Of a stretch of 46,543 bases of DNA, positions 1 through 6,348 are shown in pieces (the stretch's first letter is position 1; each line of letters opens with the position of its first letter). The notes under the pieces were generated by a model. It saw nothing but the letters and a program-made list of their open reading frames with translations, was not told where the DNA came from and ran no database searches. Both the position numbers and the translations under genes were made by a program. Location of the stretch: NCBI GenBank assembly GCA_946403625.1, contig CAMJAP010000014.1, forward strand, positions 1 to 46,543. The letters are read 5' to 3'. Source of the DNA: an uncultured Lachnospiraceae bacterium. GTDB taxonomy: Bacteria > Bacillota > Clostridia > Lachnospirales > Lachnospiraceae.

Positions 1-91
1 ATTATAAATGATATCGGAAAAAAAGAAAAGAGATGTGTTCAAAAAAAACATAAAATATGGTAGCATTAGGAGCACGGGCGGGGGTAATGCG

Positions 92-688
92 ATGAACGAA
101 AAATTCTATTCTCTCAAAAAGGAAAAACAGGATAAGATGCTCAACGGAGCCATGCAGGTGTTTGCGCAGTACGGGTATCGTCACGCCAGCACGGACGAGA
201 TGGTACGGGTTTCCGGTGTCAGCAAAGGCCTGTGGTTTCATTATTTTGAAAGCAAAGCCGGTCTGTATTCCTTTGTGGCCAGCTACGGTCTGAAATATGC
301 GATGATCGAACTGTCCATGCGGAGCGTCAAACCGGGAGCGGATTATTTTGCACTGCGTTATGAAGTGGAAGAGGGCAAGATGCGTATGCTGGATAAATAT
401 CCGTATCTGCCGTTGTTTTTGGACAGTATTTTAAAAGAAGATGACGAGGAAGCGGTGGAAATGATCCGGGAGCCCAGGGCGCGGTACGCGGAGCAGTTGC
501 AGCAGCTTTTGTTGCAGGCGGATTATGCACCGCTCAAAGCCCATGATGATTATCTTCTGCTCATCGACATGCTGAATTATACATTAGAAGCTTTGCTGGC
601 AAACGGGTACCGTTCGGTGGTATTTTCGAAAGAACGGTATCTGACCGAGGTACAGAAACACATCCAGGCGCTGAAAAAATTGATCTAA
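92..688 (+). CDS. TetR/AcrR family transcriptional regulator
   Basis: A 198-residue DNA-binding repressor-type protein. The N-terminal third (about residues 10-56) holds the TetR helix-turn-helix: an AMQVFAQYGYRHAS helix, then TDEMVRVSGVSKGLWFHYF, where SKGLWFHYF is the usual recognition helix and end of the domain. The rest is helical and variable, as expected for the ligand-binding and dimer half. The start at 92 is chosen because GGGCGGGGG lies just upstream and the TetR homology begins here; an in-frame ATG at 8 would add 28 basic residues unlike the family. The likely target is an efflux or membrane gene, but none lies beside it: the next gene is homoserine dehydrogenase. The ligand is unknown. 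Confidence 0.88.
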   Translation: MNEKFYSLKKEKQDKMLNGAMQVFAQYGYRHASTDEMVRVSGVSKGLWFHYFESKAGLYSFVASYGLKYAMIELSMRSVKPGADYFALRYEVEEGKMRMLDKYPYLPLFLDSILKEDDEEAVEMIREPRARYAEQLQQLLLQADYAPLKAHDDYLLLIDMLNYTLEALLANGYRSVVFSKERYLTEVQKHIQALKKLI

Positions 689-705
689 ATTTCGAAAAAA
701 ACGGA

Positions 706-734
706 TTGCCTGATGAAAATTTATGTGATACAAT
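706..734 (+). promoter_or_regulatory. sigma-A promoter for hom-lysC
   Basis: TTGCCT at 706-711 and TACAAT at 729-734, spaced 17 bases, lie in an A/T-rich gap 75 bases before the homoserine dehydrogenase start. This leaves a leader of about 67 nt, in which I see no riboswitch core. Confidence 0.55.
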
Positions 735-808
735 CTCTAATTGTGTTTTTATGTGTTGAAACTTTGTAGAGATTTTTGAGCAATTAGCACAGAAAGTAGG
801 AACCATTT

Positions 809-2020
809 ATGACGAATATTGCCATTTTGGGATACGGTACGGTCGGCAGCGGTGTTGCGGAAGTGATCGGTACCAACGCAAAATTAGTCGAGAAACGGGC
901 AGGCGGTCTGTATGTCAAATACATTCTGGATCTGCGTGAGTTCCCGGGAGATCCGTATGAAGATCGTGTGGTACATGATTTCGATGTGATCCTTGCGGAT
1001 CCGGAGATCAAGGTGATCTGCGAGACCATGGGCGGAGCAGGCGCTGCATACAAGTTTTCGAAAGCAGCTTTGGAGAAGGGCATCAGCGTATGTACTTCCA
1101 ATAAAGAGCTGGTAGAACTGCACGGAGCAGAACTCAGCCGTATCGCAAAAGAGCATAACTGCAGCTATCTGTTTGAGGCGAGCGTGGGTGGCGGTATTCC
1201 GCTGATCCGTACGATCGTGGAAGGCCTGGCTGCGGAAAAGGTAGAGCGGATCTGCGGTATCTTAAACGGAACGACCAACTTTATCCTGACCAAGATGGCA
1301 GGTGAGGGCGCCGAGTTTGCAACCGTACTTGCGGAAGCGCAGGAGCACGGCTATGCAGAGAAAGATCCGACGGCAGATATCGAAGGCCACGATGCGGGAC
1401 GAAAGATCGCGATCCTGGCATCTCTGGTGACCGGAAAGAAGATTTCCTTTAATGATGTATATACCGAAGGCATTACCAAGCTGACACCGGTGGATTTTGC
1501 TTATGCAAAGGCAATCGGTATGCAGATCAAGCTGATCGCACTTTACGATGAGCAGGGCGACAAGCATTACGCAATGGTCAGCCCGAGACTGATCGGTGCG
1601 GAATCCCCGATCTCCTGTGTACAGGGTGTGTTCAACGGCGTAATGATCCATTCCAATATGCTGGATGATTCCATGTATTACGGACGCGGCGCCGGAAGAA
1701 AGGCTACGGCATCGGCAGTGGTAGGTGATGCAATGGCATGTGCTGCCAGCATCGGCGAGACGATCGAGAACGGGCTGTCCGAAGAAACGGGCGACCTGGC
1801 AAATATCGGAACTTATGCACAGCGTTACTTCCTTCGCCTGAAGGGCAGCAAGAGCGTTCGCAAGGCAGAAGTAGAGAATGTGCTGGGCAAAGGCCACATC
1901 GTCTTTGATATCGAAAAGGATGAATTCGGTTTCTTGATGGACAATGCGATGGAAGAAACGCAGTTTATGGCAAAACTGGAGAAATTGCAGGGCGTGATCG
2001 GTTATATCCGCGTACTGTAA
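809..2020 (+). CDS. hom: homoserine dehydrogenase
   Basis: Catalyses NAD(P)H-dependent reduction of aspartate semialdehyde to homoserine, the branch to threonine and methionine. The N-terminal Rossmann fold carries GYGTVGSG at residues 8-15. The catalytic half shows GILNGTTNFIL near residue 150, EKDPTADIEGHDAGRK ending at Lys199, and the family's glycine-rich GRGAGRKATASAVVGD. At 403 residues it is near the usual length, and the last 65 residues form a short ACT-like regulatory tail, so threonine feedback is plausible but not provable here. The ribosome site AAGTAGGAACC precedes the ATG. Aspartate kinase follows after 52 bases, so the two early enzymes of the pathway are probably co-transcribed. 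Confidence 0.95.
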   Translation: MTNIAILGYGTVGSGVAEVIGTNAKLVEKRAGGLYVKYILDLREFPGDPYEDRVVHDFDVILADPEIKVICETMGGAGAAYKFSKAALEKGISVCTSNKELVELHGAELSRIAKEHNCSYLFEASVGGGIPLIRTIVEGLAAEKVERICGILNGTTNFILTKMAGEGAEFATVLAEAQEHGYAEKDPTADIEGHDAGRKIAILASLVTGKKISFNDVYTEGITKLTPVDFAYAKAIGMQIKLIALYDEQGDKHYAMVSPRLIGAESPISCVQGVFNGVMIHSNMLDDSMYYGRGAGRKATASAVVGDAMACAASIGETIENGLSEETGDLANIGTYAQRYFLRLKGSKSVRKAEVENVLGKGHIVFDIEKDEFGFLMDNAMEETQFMAKLEKLQGVIGYIRVL

Positions 2021-2072
2021 GAGATAAAAAACTCGGATTCAGAAGAGTTTTCAGGCAAGAAGGAGGAAAGAA

Positions 2073-3284
2073 ATGTTAATCGTGAAGAAGTTTGGCGGCA
2101 CTTCGGTCGCTAACAAGGAGAGGATCCTGAATGTTTGCCGTCGTTGCGCGGAAGAGTATCAAAAGGGTAACGATGTGGTTGTGGTACTTTCCGCAATGGG
2201 AAAGATGACGGATGAACTGATCGAGATGGCAAAGAACATCAATCCCAATCCGTCCAAGCGTGAGATGGATATGCTGCTGACCACCGGCGAGCAGACCAGC
2301 GTGGCACTGGCAGCAATGGCATTTGCGACTCTGGGTATCCCGGCAGTATCCTTAAATGCATTCCAGGTATCCATGCATACCACCTCGGCATATTCCAATG
2401 CCCGTTTGAAGAGAATCGATACCGAGCGTATCCGTCACGAGCTGGATCAGAGAAAGATCGTGCTGGTGACCGGTTTCCAGGGCATCAATAAATACGGCGA
2501 TTATACGACACTGGGACGCGGCGGCTCCGATACTACGGCAGTAGCATTGGCAGCAGCTCTGAAGGCAGATGCGTGCGAGATCTATACCGATGTGGACGGC
2601 GTTTACACTGCAGATCCGCGTGTGGTAAAGAAAGCCCGCAAGATGGAAGAGATCACTTATGATGAAATGCTGGATCTGGCGACTTTGGGTGCAGGCGTTC
2701 TGCACAATCGTTCCGTGGAACTGGCAAAGAAATACGGCGTACAGTTGGTAGTACGTTCCAGCTTAACAAATGAAGAAGGAACAGTAGTCAAGGAGGTAGT
2801 AAAAGTGGAAAGAATGTTAGTAAGTGGTGTTGCATGCGATAAGAACTGCGCAAAGATCTCTGTGATCGGACTGAGCGACAAGCCGGGTTCGGCATTCCGT
2901 CTGTTCGATGCATTGGCACAGGCAAACATCAACGTAGATATGATCCTGCAGTCCGTAGGACGTGACAATACACAGGATATCGCATTTACCGTAACCGGTG
3001 ACAATGCAGACGATGCGATCCATGTGATCGAAGAGAGCAAGAAGAGACTGGGCTATCAGAAGCTGGAGCTGGAGAAGGGCGTTGCAAAGGTATCCGTTGT
3101 AGGTGCCGGCATGATGAGCAACCCGGGCGTTGCTGCAAAGATGTTTGAGTGCCTGTATAACTCCAACATCAACATCAAGATGATCTCTACTTCCGAGATC
3201 CGTGTAACCGTTCTGATCGACGAGAAGGAAGTGGAGCGCGCTATGAACGCAGCACACGAGATCTTCGGTCTGGATGAGGCTTAA
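2073..3284 (+). CDS. lysC: aspartate kinase
   Basis: Phosphorylates aspartate, the first step to lysine, threonine, methionine and diaminopimelate. The N-terminal amino-acid kinase domain starts with KKFGGTSVANKERI and carries LTTGEQTSVALAAMA and TTLGRGGSDTTAVALA. The C-terminal part, from about residue 262, is a pair of ACT domains (KISVIGLSDKPGSAFRLF and KVSVVGAGMMSNPGVAAKMF), the usual lysine/threonine sensor. At 403 residues it matches B. subtilis aspartokinase II. The ribosome site is AAGGAGGAAAG. A second strong ribosome site inside the gene would give the ACT-domain subunit on its own (see the entry at 2790). It forms an operon with hom and ends at a clear terminator. Confidence 0.96.
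   Translation: MLIVKKFGGTSVANKERILNVCRRCAEEYQKGNDVVVVLSAMGKMTDELIEMAKNINPNPSKREMDMLLTTGEQTSVALAAMAFATLGIPAVSLNAFQVSMHTTSAYSNARLKRIDTERIRHELDQRKIVLVTGFQGINKYGDYTTLGRGGSDTTAVALAAALKADACEIYTDVDGVYTADPRVVKKARKMEEITYDEMLDLATLGAGVLHNRSVELAKKYGVQLVVRSSLTNEEGTVVKEVVKVERMLVSGVACDKNCAKISVIGLSDKPGSAFRLFDALAQANINVDMILQSVGRDNTQDIAFTVTGDNADDAIHVIEESKKRLGYQKLELEKGVAKVSVVGAGMMSNPGVAAKMFECLYNSNINIKMISTSEIRVTVLIDEKEVERAMNAAHEIFGLDEA
2790..3284 (+). CDS. internal start: aspartate kinase beta (ACT-only) subunit
   Basis: Inside lysC and in the same frame, AAGGAGGT at 2790-2797 is followed 7 bases later by GTG at 2805 (codon 245) and by ATG at 2814 (codon 248). Translation from the GTG would make a 159-residue protein (VERMLVSG...) holding only the two ACT domains. 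B. subtilis aspartokinase II is known to be an alpha2-beta2 enzyme whose roughly 160-residue beta subunit comes from exactly this kind of in-phase internal start. The coordinates run from the ribosome site to the shared stop. The site is seen; use of it is inferred. Confidence 0.72.
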   Translation, partial: KEVVKVERMLVSGVACDKNCAKISVIGLSDKPGSAFRLFDALAQANINVDMILQSVGRDNTQDIAFTVTGDNADDAIHVIEESKKRLGYQKLELEKGVAKVSVVGAGMMSNPGVAAKMFECLYNSNINIKMISTSEIRVTVLIDEKEVERAMNAAHEIFGLDEA

Positions 3285-3334
3285 TCCGCCCATAATCGAC
3301 GATTAAAGCGTTATATAATCCATAAGATATGAGT

Positions 3335-3364
3335 AAAGGCATCTGCTGGTCAGGTGCCTTTTTT
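3335..3364 (+). terminator. lysC terminator
   Basis: AAAGGCATC (3335-3343) pairs with GGTGCCTTT around a 9-base loop and runs into six T, 50 bases after the lysC stop. It closes the hom-lysC operon and separates it from the RNA locus that follows. Confidence 0.85.
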
Positions 3365-3444
3365 ATGTCATGATAAAGGGTTAGACATTTCGAAGAAAAA
3401 GAGATAAAGAGAAGATAAAACAAGAAAAATATTTGCAAAATGTA

Positions 3445-3472
3445 TTGACAAATACAGTATATATGATAATAT
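3445..3472 (+). promoter_or_regulatory. promoter of the standalone structured RNA
   Basis: A perfect TTGACA at 3445-3450, 16 bases, then TAATAT at 3467-3472 (GATAAT overlaps it). Transcription would begin near 3479, just before the first hairpin arm at 3483, which fits an RNA gene with its 5' end folded. Confidence 0.75.
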
Positions 3473-3478
3473 ATATAC

Positions 3479-3945
3479 ATAACAACAACACAGAGTTGTT
3501 GATCACATAAAAGATCCGGTAAACAAGGATAATGTGATGGGAACCTTACAACGAAAGAGAGGTACAGTCCACCGGAAAGGTAAGTAATGTATCCTAAGGG
3601 GAACGCCATAGAGCAGAGGCCGGAGAACGGGGTGGGAGCCCACAAGGACCGAAGCAGGACGGAAGGAACCGGGAGGGTACAAAGGATCGGAGGAGAAGCT
3701 TATTTAAGTTTCATCGACTCGAGCAGCGAAGCACATAACAGACCGCTGCAGCAGAAGTGCAAAGATGGAGGATGATAGGCGACAAATCTGAGAGGCAGGT
3801 CAACTGAATATCGGATGTCCGCACAAAATCTTGTGAGAAACGGACGAAAAAGACTTTCACCAGGAGGTATGGTCCATTGGATTGTGAAGCAGTATGAAAG
3901 CCCTTGCAGATCGATAAATCAGATGTGCAGGGGCTTTCATCATGC
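3479..3945 (+). ncRNA. unidentified large structured non-coding RNA
   Basis: About 465 bases between a consensus promoter and an intrinsic terminator, with no convincing coding frame; the in-frame ATG at 3587 lacks a ribosome site and yields a low-complexity peptide. The stretch is a chain of helices: 3483-3489/3495-3501; 3502-3508/3532-3538 with inner 3514-3517/3527-3530; 3545-3549/3580-3584; CCGG 3620-3623/3669-3672 enclosing GTGG 3632-3635/3640-3643 with a GAGC tetraloop; 3723-3727/3745-3749; 3817-3821/3841-3845 with inner 3822-3826/3831-3835; 3855-3860/3884-3889; then the terminator. Purine-rich unpaired segments (GGGGAACGCC, GGACGGAAGGAACCGG) lie between them. No gene directly follows, so a cis riboswitch is unlikely. 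It lacks the conserved cores of RNase P RNA, tmRNA, SRP RNA and T-box leaders. Large Clostridial RNAs such as OLE, ROOL or raiA remain possible. Confidence 0.72.
3894..3945 (+). terminator. terminator of the structured RNA
   Basis: A 15-base-pair stem with one G-T pair, 3894-3908 with 3926-3940 (ATGAAAGCCCTTGCA opposite TGCAGGGGCTTTCAT), 17-base loop, followed by a T-rich stretch. It defines the 3' end of the RNA upstream of the next promoter. Confidence 0.8.
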
Positions 3946-3954
3946 TTTTCTTTC

Positions 3955-3983
3955 TTGCATTTCCCCGGTACGCGTGGTATTAT
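3955..3983 (+). promoter_or_regulatory. promoter of the GH3-like gene
   Basis: TTGCAT (3955-3960), 17 bases, TATTAT (3978-3983). It lies directly after the RNA terminator and leaves a leader of about 50 nt before the ATG at 4042, showing that the GH3-like gene is transcribed separately from the RNA. Confidence 0.55.
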
Positions 3984-4041
3984 GGAAAACATAATTGTGG
4001 CGTTTACATAACTTTTATATATAGCTGGGGAGAGATCCGGA

Positions 4042-5394
4042 ATGGGAAAGAATAAGCAGGAAGACCGCAGAGAATACAGGCGAAAACGCAGGATACGAAA
4101 TCAGATACTGGCATATCTGGTATTGCTCGTACTGCTGGCATTATTGATCTTTGGCGGATTTGAGTTGATCCGTATGATCACGGGCAAATGGAAAGGACAG
4201 CCGGGCGGCGAAACCGTGGCAGCAGCGCCGGAGACGCCGACGGAAGAGCCGGAGCCCACACCGGAGGAGCCGGCAACGATCTCCACACCGGATCCGGTAG
4301 AAGAGTTTACGGAGCCGGTCACGGAAGCACCGGAAGAGCCGACGATGGATCCGGCGATCCAGGCACTTTTGGACGGAATGACCATTGAGCAGAAGGTCGA
4401 CGGCCTGTTTCTGGTCAGCCCGGAGGCTCTGACCAACGTAGAGCGTGCAACCAAGGCGGGAGACGGTACCAGAGCGGCACTGGAGCAGTATGCCGTGGGT
4501 GGCATTCTGTACAGTTCCAATAATGTGAATCACGCGGAGCAGTTCAAGGAAATGATCAGCACGACCAAGGATATGTATCGTGAACTGTATTCACGTAATG
4601 TCCTGACCATGGTACGGGAAGAAGGCGCGGTCAATACCATTGCCGGTAATGCAACCAAGGTAGAAGCGGTATCTTCCGCACCCGAGCTGGGAGAGTCCGG
4701 CAATCGTGAGAATGCAACCGAGGCGTTTCAGGCGATCGGAGAATATCTGACCGAATATGGTATCGATGCCGATCTGGTATCGATCGCTGCGGTAAAGACC
4801 GAAGAAAACAGCTATCTGAAGGATCGATGCTTCAGTGATGATGCGGATATTGCGGCATCTATGACCGGTGCGGCAGTAGAGGGTATGCTGCAGACCAATG
4901 CGCTGCCCTGTCTGGCGGCGTTCCCGGGAGAGGGCGGTTTGAAGACGGACCCGGATAAGGGCGCCGGCAGCTCGGATAAGAGCCTGGAAGATCTGCAGGC
5001 CTGTGAGTTCCTGCCGTTTCGTTCCGGTATCGAAGCGGGCGTTCCGATGGTAATGGTGAGTGCGATGCAGACACCGACCGCATCCGGGGAAGAGATCCCC
5101 TGTATGCTTTCGGATCATATGATGACGGAGCAGCTGCGTTCGGAACTTGGGTTTGAAGGCGTGATCATCACTGCGCCGGTAGAACAGATCCCGTCCTCCG
5201 CAGGGATTGATGCGGGAGATGCGGCGAAGCTGGCGATCCTGGCCGGAGCCGATATGATCACGGTTTATAAGCACGATCACTTTGATGAAGCCAGACAGGC
5301 GATCCTGGATGCAGTGAATGACGGAACGATCAGCGAGGAGCGTATCAATGAATCGTTGATCCGGATCTATACGATGGAACTGGATCGTATGTAA
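4042..5394 (+). CDS. membrane-anchored GH3 (NagZ-like) pseudo-glycosidase
   Basis: A 450-residue type II membrane protein. A basic N-terminus is followed by one hydrophobic helix (about residues 22-47), a 60-residue Pro/Glu/Thr linker, then a glycoside hydrolase family 3 fold from about residue 105 (LLDGMTIEQKVDGLFLVSPE, VGGILYSSNNV, LGFEGVIIT). In active NagZ-type enzymes the general-base loop reads KHFPGHG and the nucleophile is Asp in a VxTD motif. Here the loop is AAFPGEG (Ala292-Gly298) and the nucleophile position is Ala378 in VIITAPVE, so both catalytic elements are gone. I infer a non-enzymatic extracellular role, perhaps binding glycan or peptidoglycan. The ribosome site is GGGGAGAGATCC. 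The frame is intact with normal codon use, so this is not a decaying gene. Confidence 0.85.
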   Translation: MGKNKQEDRREYRRKRRIRNQILAYLVLLVLLALLIFGGFELIRMITGKWKGQPGGETVAAAPETPTEEPEPTPEEPATISTPDPVEEFTEPVTEAPEEPTMDPAIQALLDGMTIEQKVDGLFLVSPEALTNVERATKAGDGTRAALEQYAVGGILYSSNNVNHAEQFKEMISTTKDMYRELYSRNVLTMVREEGAVNTIAGNATKVEAVSSAPELGESGNRENATEAFQAIGEYLTEYGIDADLVSIAAVKTEENSYLKDRCFSDDADIAASMTGAAVEGMLQTNALPCLAAFPGEGGLKTDPDKGAGSSDKSLEDLQACEFLPFRSGIEAGVPMVMVSAMQTPTASGEEIPCMLSDHMMTEQLRSELGFEGVIITAPVEQIPSSAGIDAGDAAKLAILAGADMITVYKHDHFDEARQAILDAVNDGTISEERINESLIRIYTMELDRM

Positions 5395-5454
5395 GCCCGG
5401 AAAGCCGCATAAAATAAGGCAAAAAAAGAAATTGAAAAAAAATCAAAAAAAGTG

Positions 5455-5483
5455 TTGACAAGAATTGGTTTCCGATGTAGAAT
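5455..5483 (+). promoter_or_regulatory. promoter of tRNA-Gly
   Basis: TTGACA (5455-5460), 17 bases, TAGAAT (5478-5483), about 47 bases before the tRNA. A strong stable-RNA type promoter. Confidence 0.7.
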
Positions 5484-5530
5484 AATCCTTGTCGTTCGGA
5501 CAGAGAGCTGAACAACGGAAATCAAAAAAT

Positions 5531-5603
5531 GCGATAGTGGTGCAGTTGGTAGCACACGACCTTGCCAAGGTTGAGCTCGCGGGTTCGAGTCCCGTCTATC
5601 GCT
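5531..5603 (+). tRNA. tRNA-Gly (anticodon GCC)
   Basis: Full cloverleaf of 73 bases: acceptor GCGATAG/CTATCGC with discriminator T, D arm with AGTTGGTAGC, anticodon stem CGACC/GGTTG with loop TTGCCAA (GCC reads GGC/GGT glycine codons), T arm GCGGG-TTCGAGT-CCCGT. The 3' CCA is not encoded. It is a single-tRNA transcription unit with its own promoter and terminator. Confidence 0.96.
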
Positions 5604-5605
5604 CG

Positions 5606-5635
5606 AAAAGGTGCTGAGTGAATCAGCACTTTTTT
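5606..5635 (+). terminator. tRNA-Gly terminator
   Basis: GTGCTGA (5611-5617) pairs with TCAGCAC (5623-5629) across a 5-base loop, flanked by AAAAG and a run of six T. Confidence 0.85.
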
Positions 5636-5756
5636 ACTAAAAAAGATTTATAAAGAGTACTATAAAAAACTTTGGATTCTCTTAAAGGTATTTACTTCAC
5701 GCTTTTGTTGGGGATGTTTGGGGGCAGAAAAAAACAGCGGCAAAGGGAGTGGAGAG

Positions 5757-5999
5757 ATGATCAGAAGAACCATCAGAGTAGAAAAGGAATTTGGCACCGA
5801 TATCATTCCGTATCTGGTGCAGTCTGCATGCCATTACGATTGCGCGTTGCGGATTGAATCTGAAGAGAAGAACATCAATATGAAGAGCATCATGGGCATG
5901 ACGATCCTGAACTTCGGCAAGGGATGCAGTTTTGACCTGATCGCAGACGGAATGGATGAGCAGAGAGCCGTTCATGAACTGGCAGGATGCTTTGAGTAA
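5757..5999 (+). CDS. HPr-fold protein without the active histidine (Crh-like)
   Basis: An 80-residue protein of the HPr fold. The C-terminal half is clearly HPr: NINMKSIMGMTILNFGKG, then ADGMDEQRAVHELAGCF. The regulatory serine of the KSIMG motif (Ser44 here, Ser46 in HPr) is kept. The N-terminal active loop, normally GIHARPA with the phosphorylated His15, reads GTDIIPYLVQSA and is two residues shorter, so it cannot carry phosphate in the PTS. Retaining the serine but losing the histidine is the pattern of B. subtilis Crh, which acts with CcpA in carbon catabolite control. The start at 5757 follows GGGAGTGGAGAG; an upstream in-frame start at 5718 lacks a ribosome site. No PTS genes lie nearby. 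Confidence 0.82.
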   Translation: MIRRTIRVEKEFGTDIIPYLVQSACHYDCALRIESEEKNINMKSIMGMTILNFGKGCSFDLIADGMDEQRAVHELAGCFE

Positions 6000-6028
6000 G
6001 TAGGTAGCGATAGAGAGGACAGACCGAG

Positions 6029-6059
6029 GCAGTAGCATGAGAATGCTGCTGCTTTTTTT
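6029..6059 (+). terminator. terminator of the Crh-like gene
   Basis: A 10-base-pair stem, GCAGTAGCAT (6029-6038) with ATGCTGCTGC (6043-6052), closed by a GAGA tetraloop and followed by seven T. Confidence 0.9.
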
Positions 6060-6263
6060 GTGCAAGTAAGCAGTGGCGGGGCTTGCAGGGGAAGAGTGGT
6101 GTTTGGGGACAGTAAAATAGCATATCCTGCGTTTTTACAATTTTGAAATGTAGCAAAATAGGTCTGCGAAAGACAAAAATGACTCCAAATGCCGATGGTT
6201 GCTAGGTTTACGTAATATAAATGCCCACCCAGACTACAAAATATGGCATATTTCGGATAGAAA
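6060..6263 (+). other. intergenic stretch without a recognised gene
   Basis: A/T-rich sequence between the Crh-like gene terminator and the 3D-protein promoter. An open frame begins at 6199 in frame with the 3D gene, but it starts upstream of that gene's promoter and has no ribosome site, so it is not used as the start. I see no further gene or conserved RNA here. Confidence 0.5.
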
Positions 6264-6348
6264 AACCCCCGACATCTTGCGGTTGACAGATGGGAAGATA
6301 GGGGTTATTATACATAAATATTACGAAAATGTTACGAATTGTTACGAA
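6264..6348 (+). promoter_or_regulatory. promoter and WalR-like repeats of the 3D-domain gene
   Basis: TTGACA (6283-6288), 17 bases, TATTAT (6306-6311), so transcription starts near 6318. Three TTACGAA repeats follow at 6321, 6332 and 6342, about one helical turn apart. Two of them read TATTAC-N5-TGTTAC (6319-6335), one base from the WalR consensus TGTWAH-N5-TGTWAH; a further TGTTAC lies at 6340. The promoter also sits inside nested inverted repeats (AACCCC 6264-6269 with GGGGTT 6301-6306; CATCT 6273-6277 with AGATG 6288-6292). WalR is known to control 3D/cell-wall hydrolase genes in B. subtilis. Binding here is inferred. Confidence 0.6.

Noticed and set aside
2352-3293. Long open frames on the minus strand opposite lysC and many other plus-strand genes
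   Set aside because: They mirror the codon structure of well-identified genes, lack ribosome sites, and encode Cys/His/Arg-rich sequences without family features.
3587-3775. Small open frame of 62 codons inside the RNA
   Set aside because: No ribosome site, odd composition, and it runs across several predicted helices; better explained by the RNA.
3479-3945. Reading the structured RNA as RNase P RNA, tmRNA, SRP RNA, a T-box or a lysine riboswitch
   Set aside because: GAGGTACAGTCC and GGACGGAAGGAACC only loosely recall RNase P and SRP motifs. The conserved cores, the tmRNA tag and tRNA ends, the T-box TGGNACCGCG and the L-box junctions are absent, and no gene follows in cis.
4042-5394. Treating the GH3-like gene as a pseudogene
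   Set aside because: The frame is complete, codon use matches its neighbours, and promoter, ribosome site and membrane anchor are intact; only the catalytic residues are replaced.
6199-6348. Longer N-terminus for the 3D-domain protein
   Set aside because: It would begin upstream of the TTGACA/TATTAT promoter and place the signal peptide internally.
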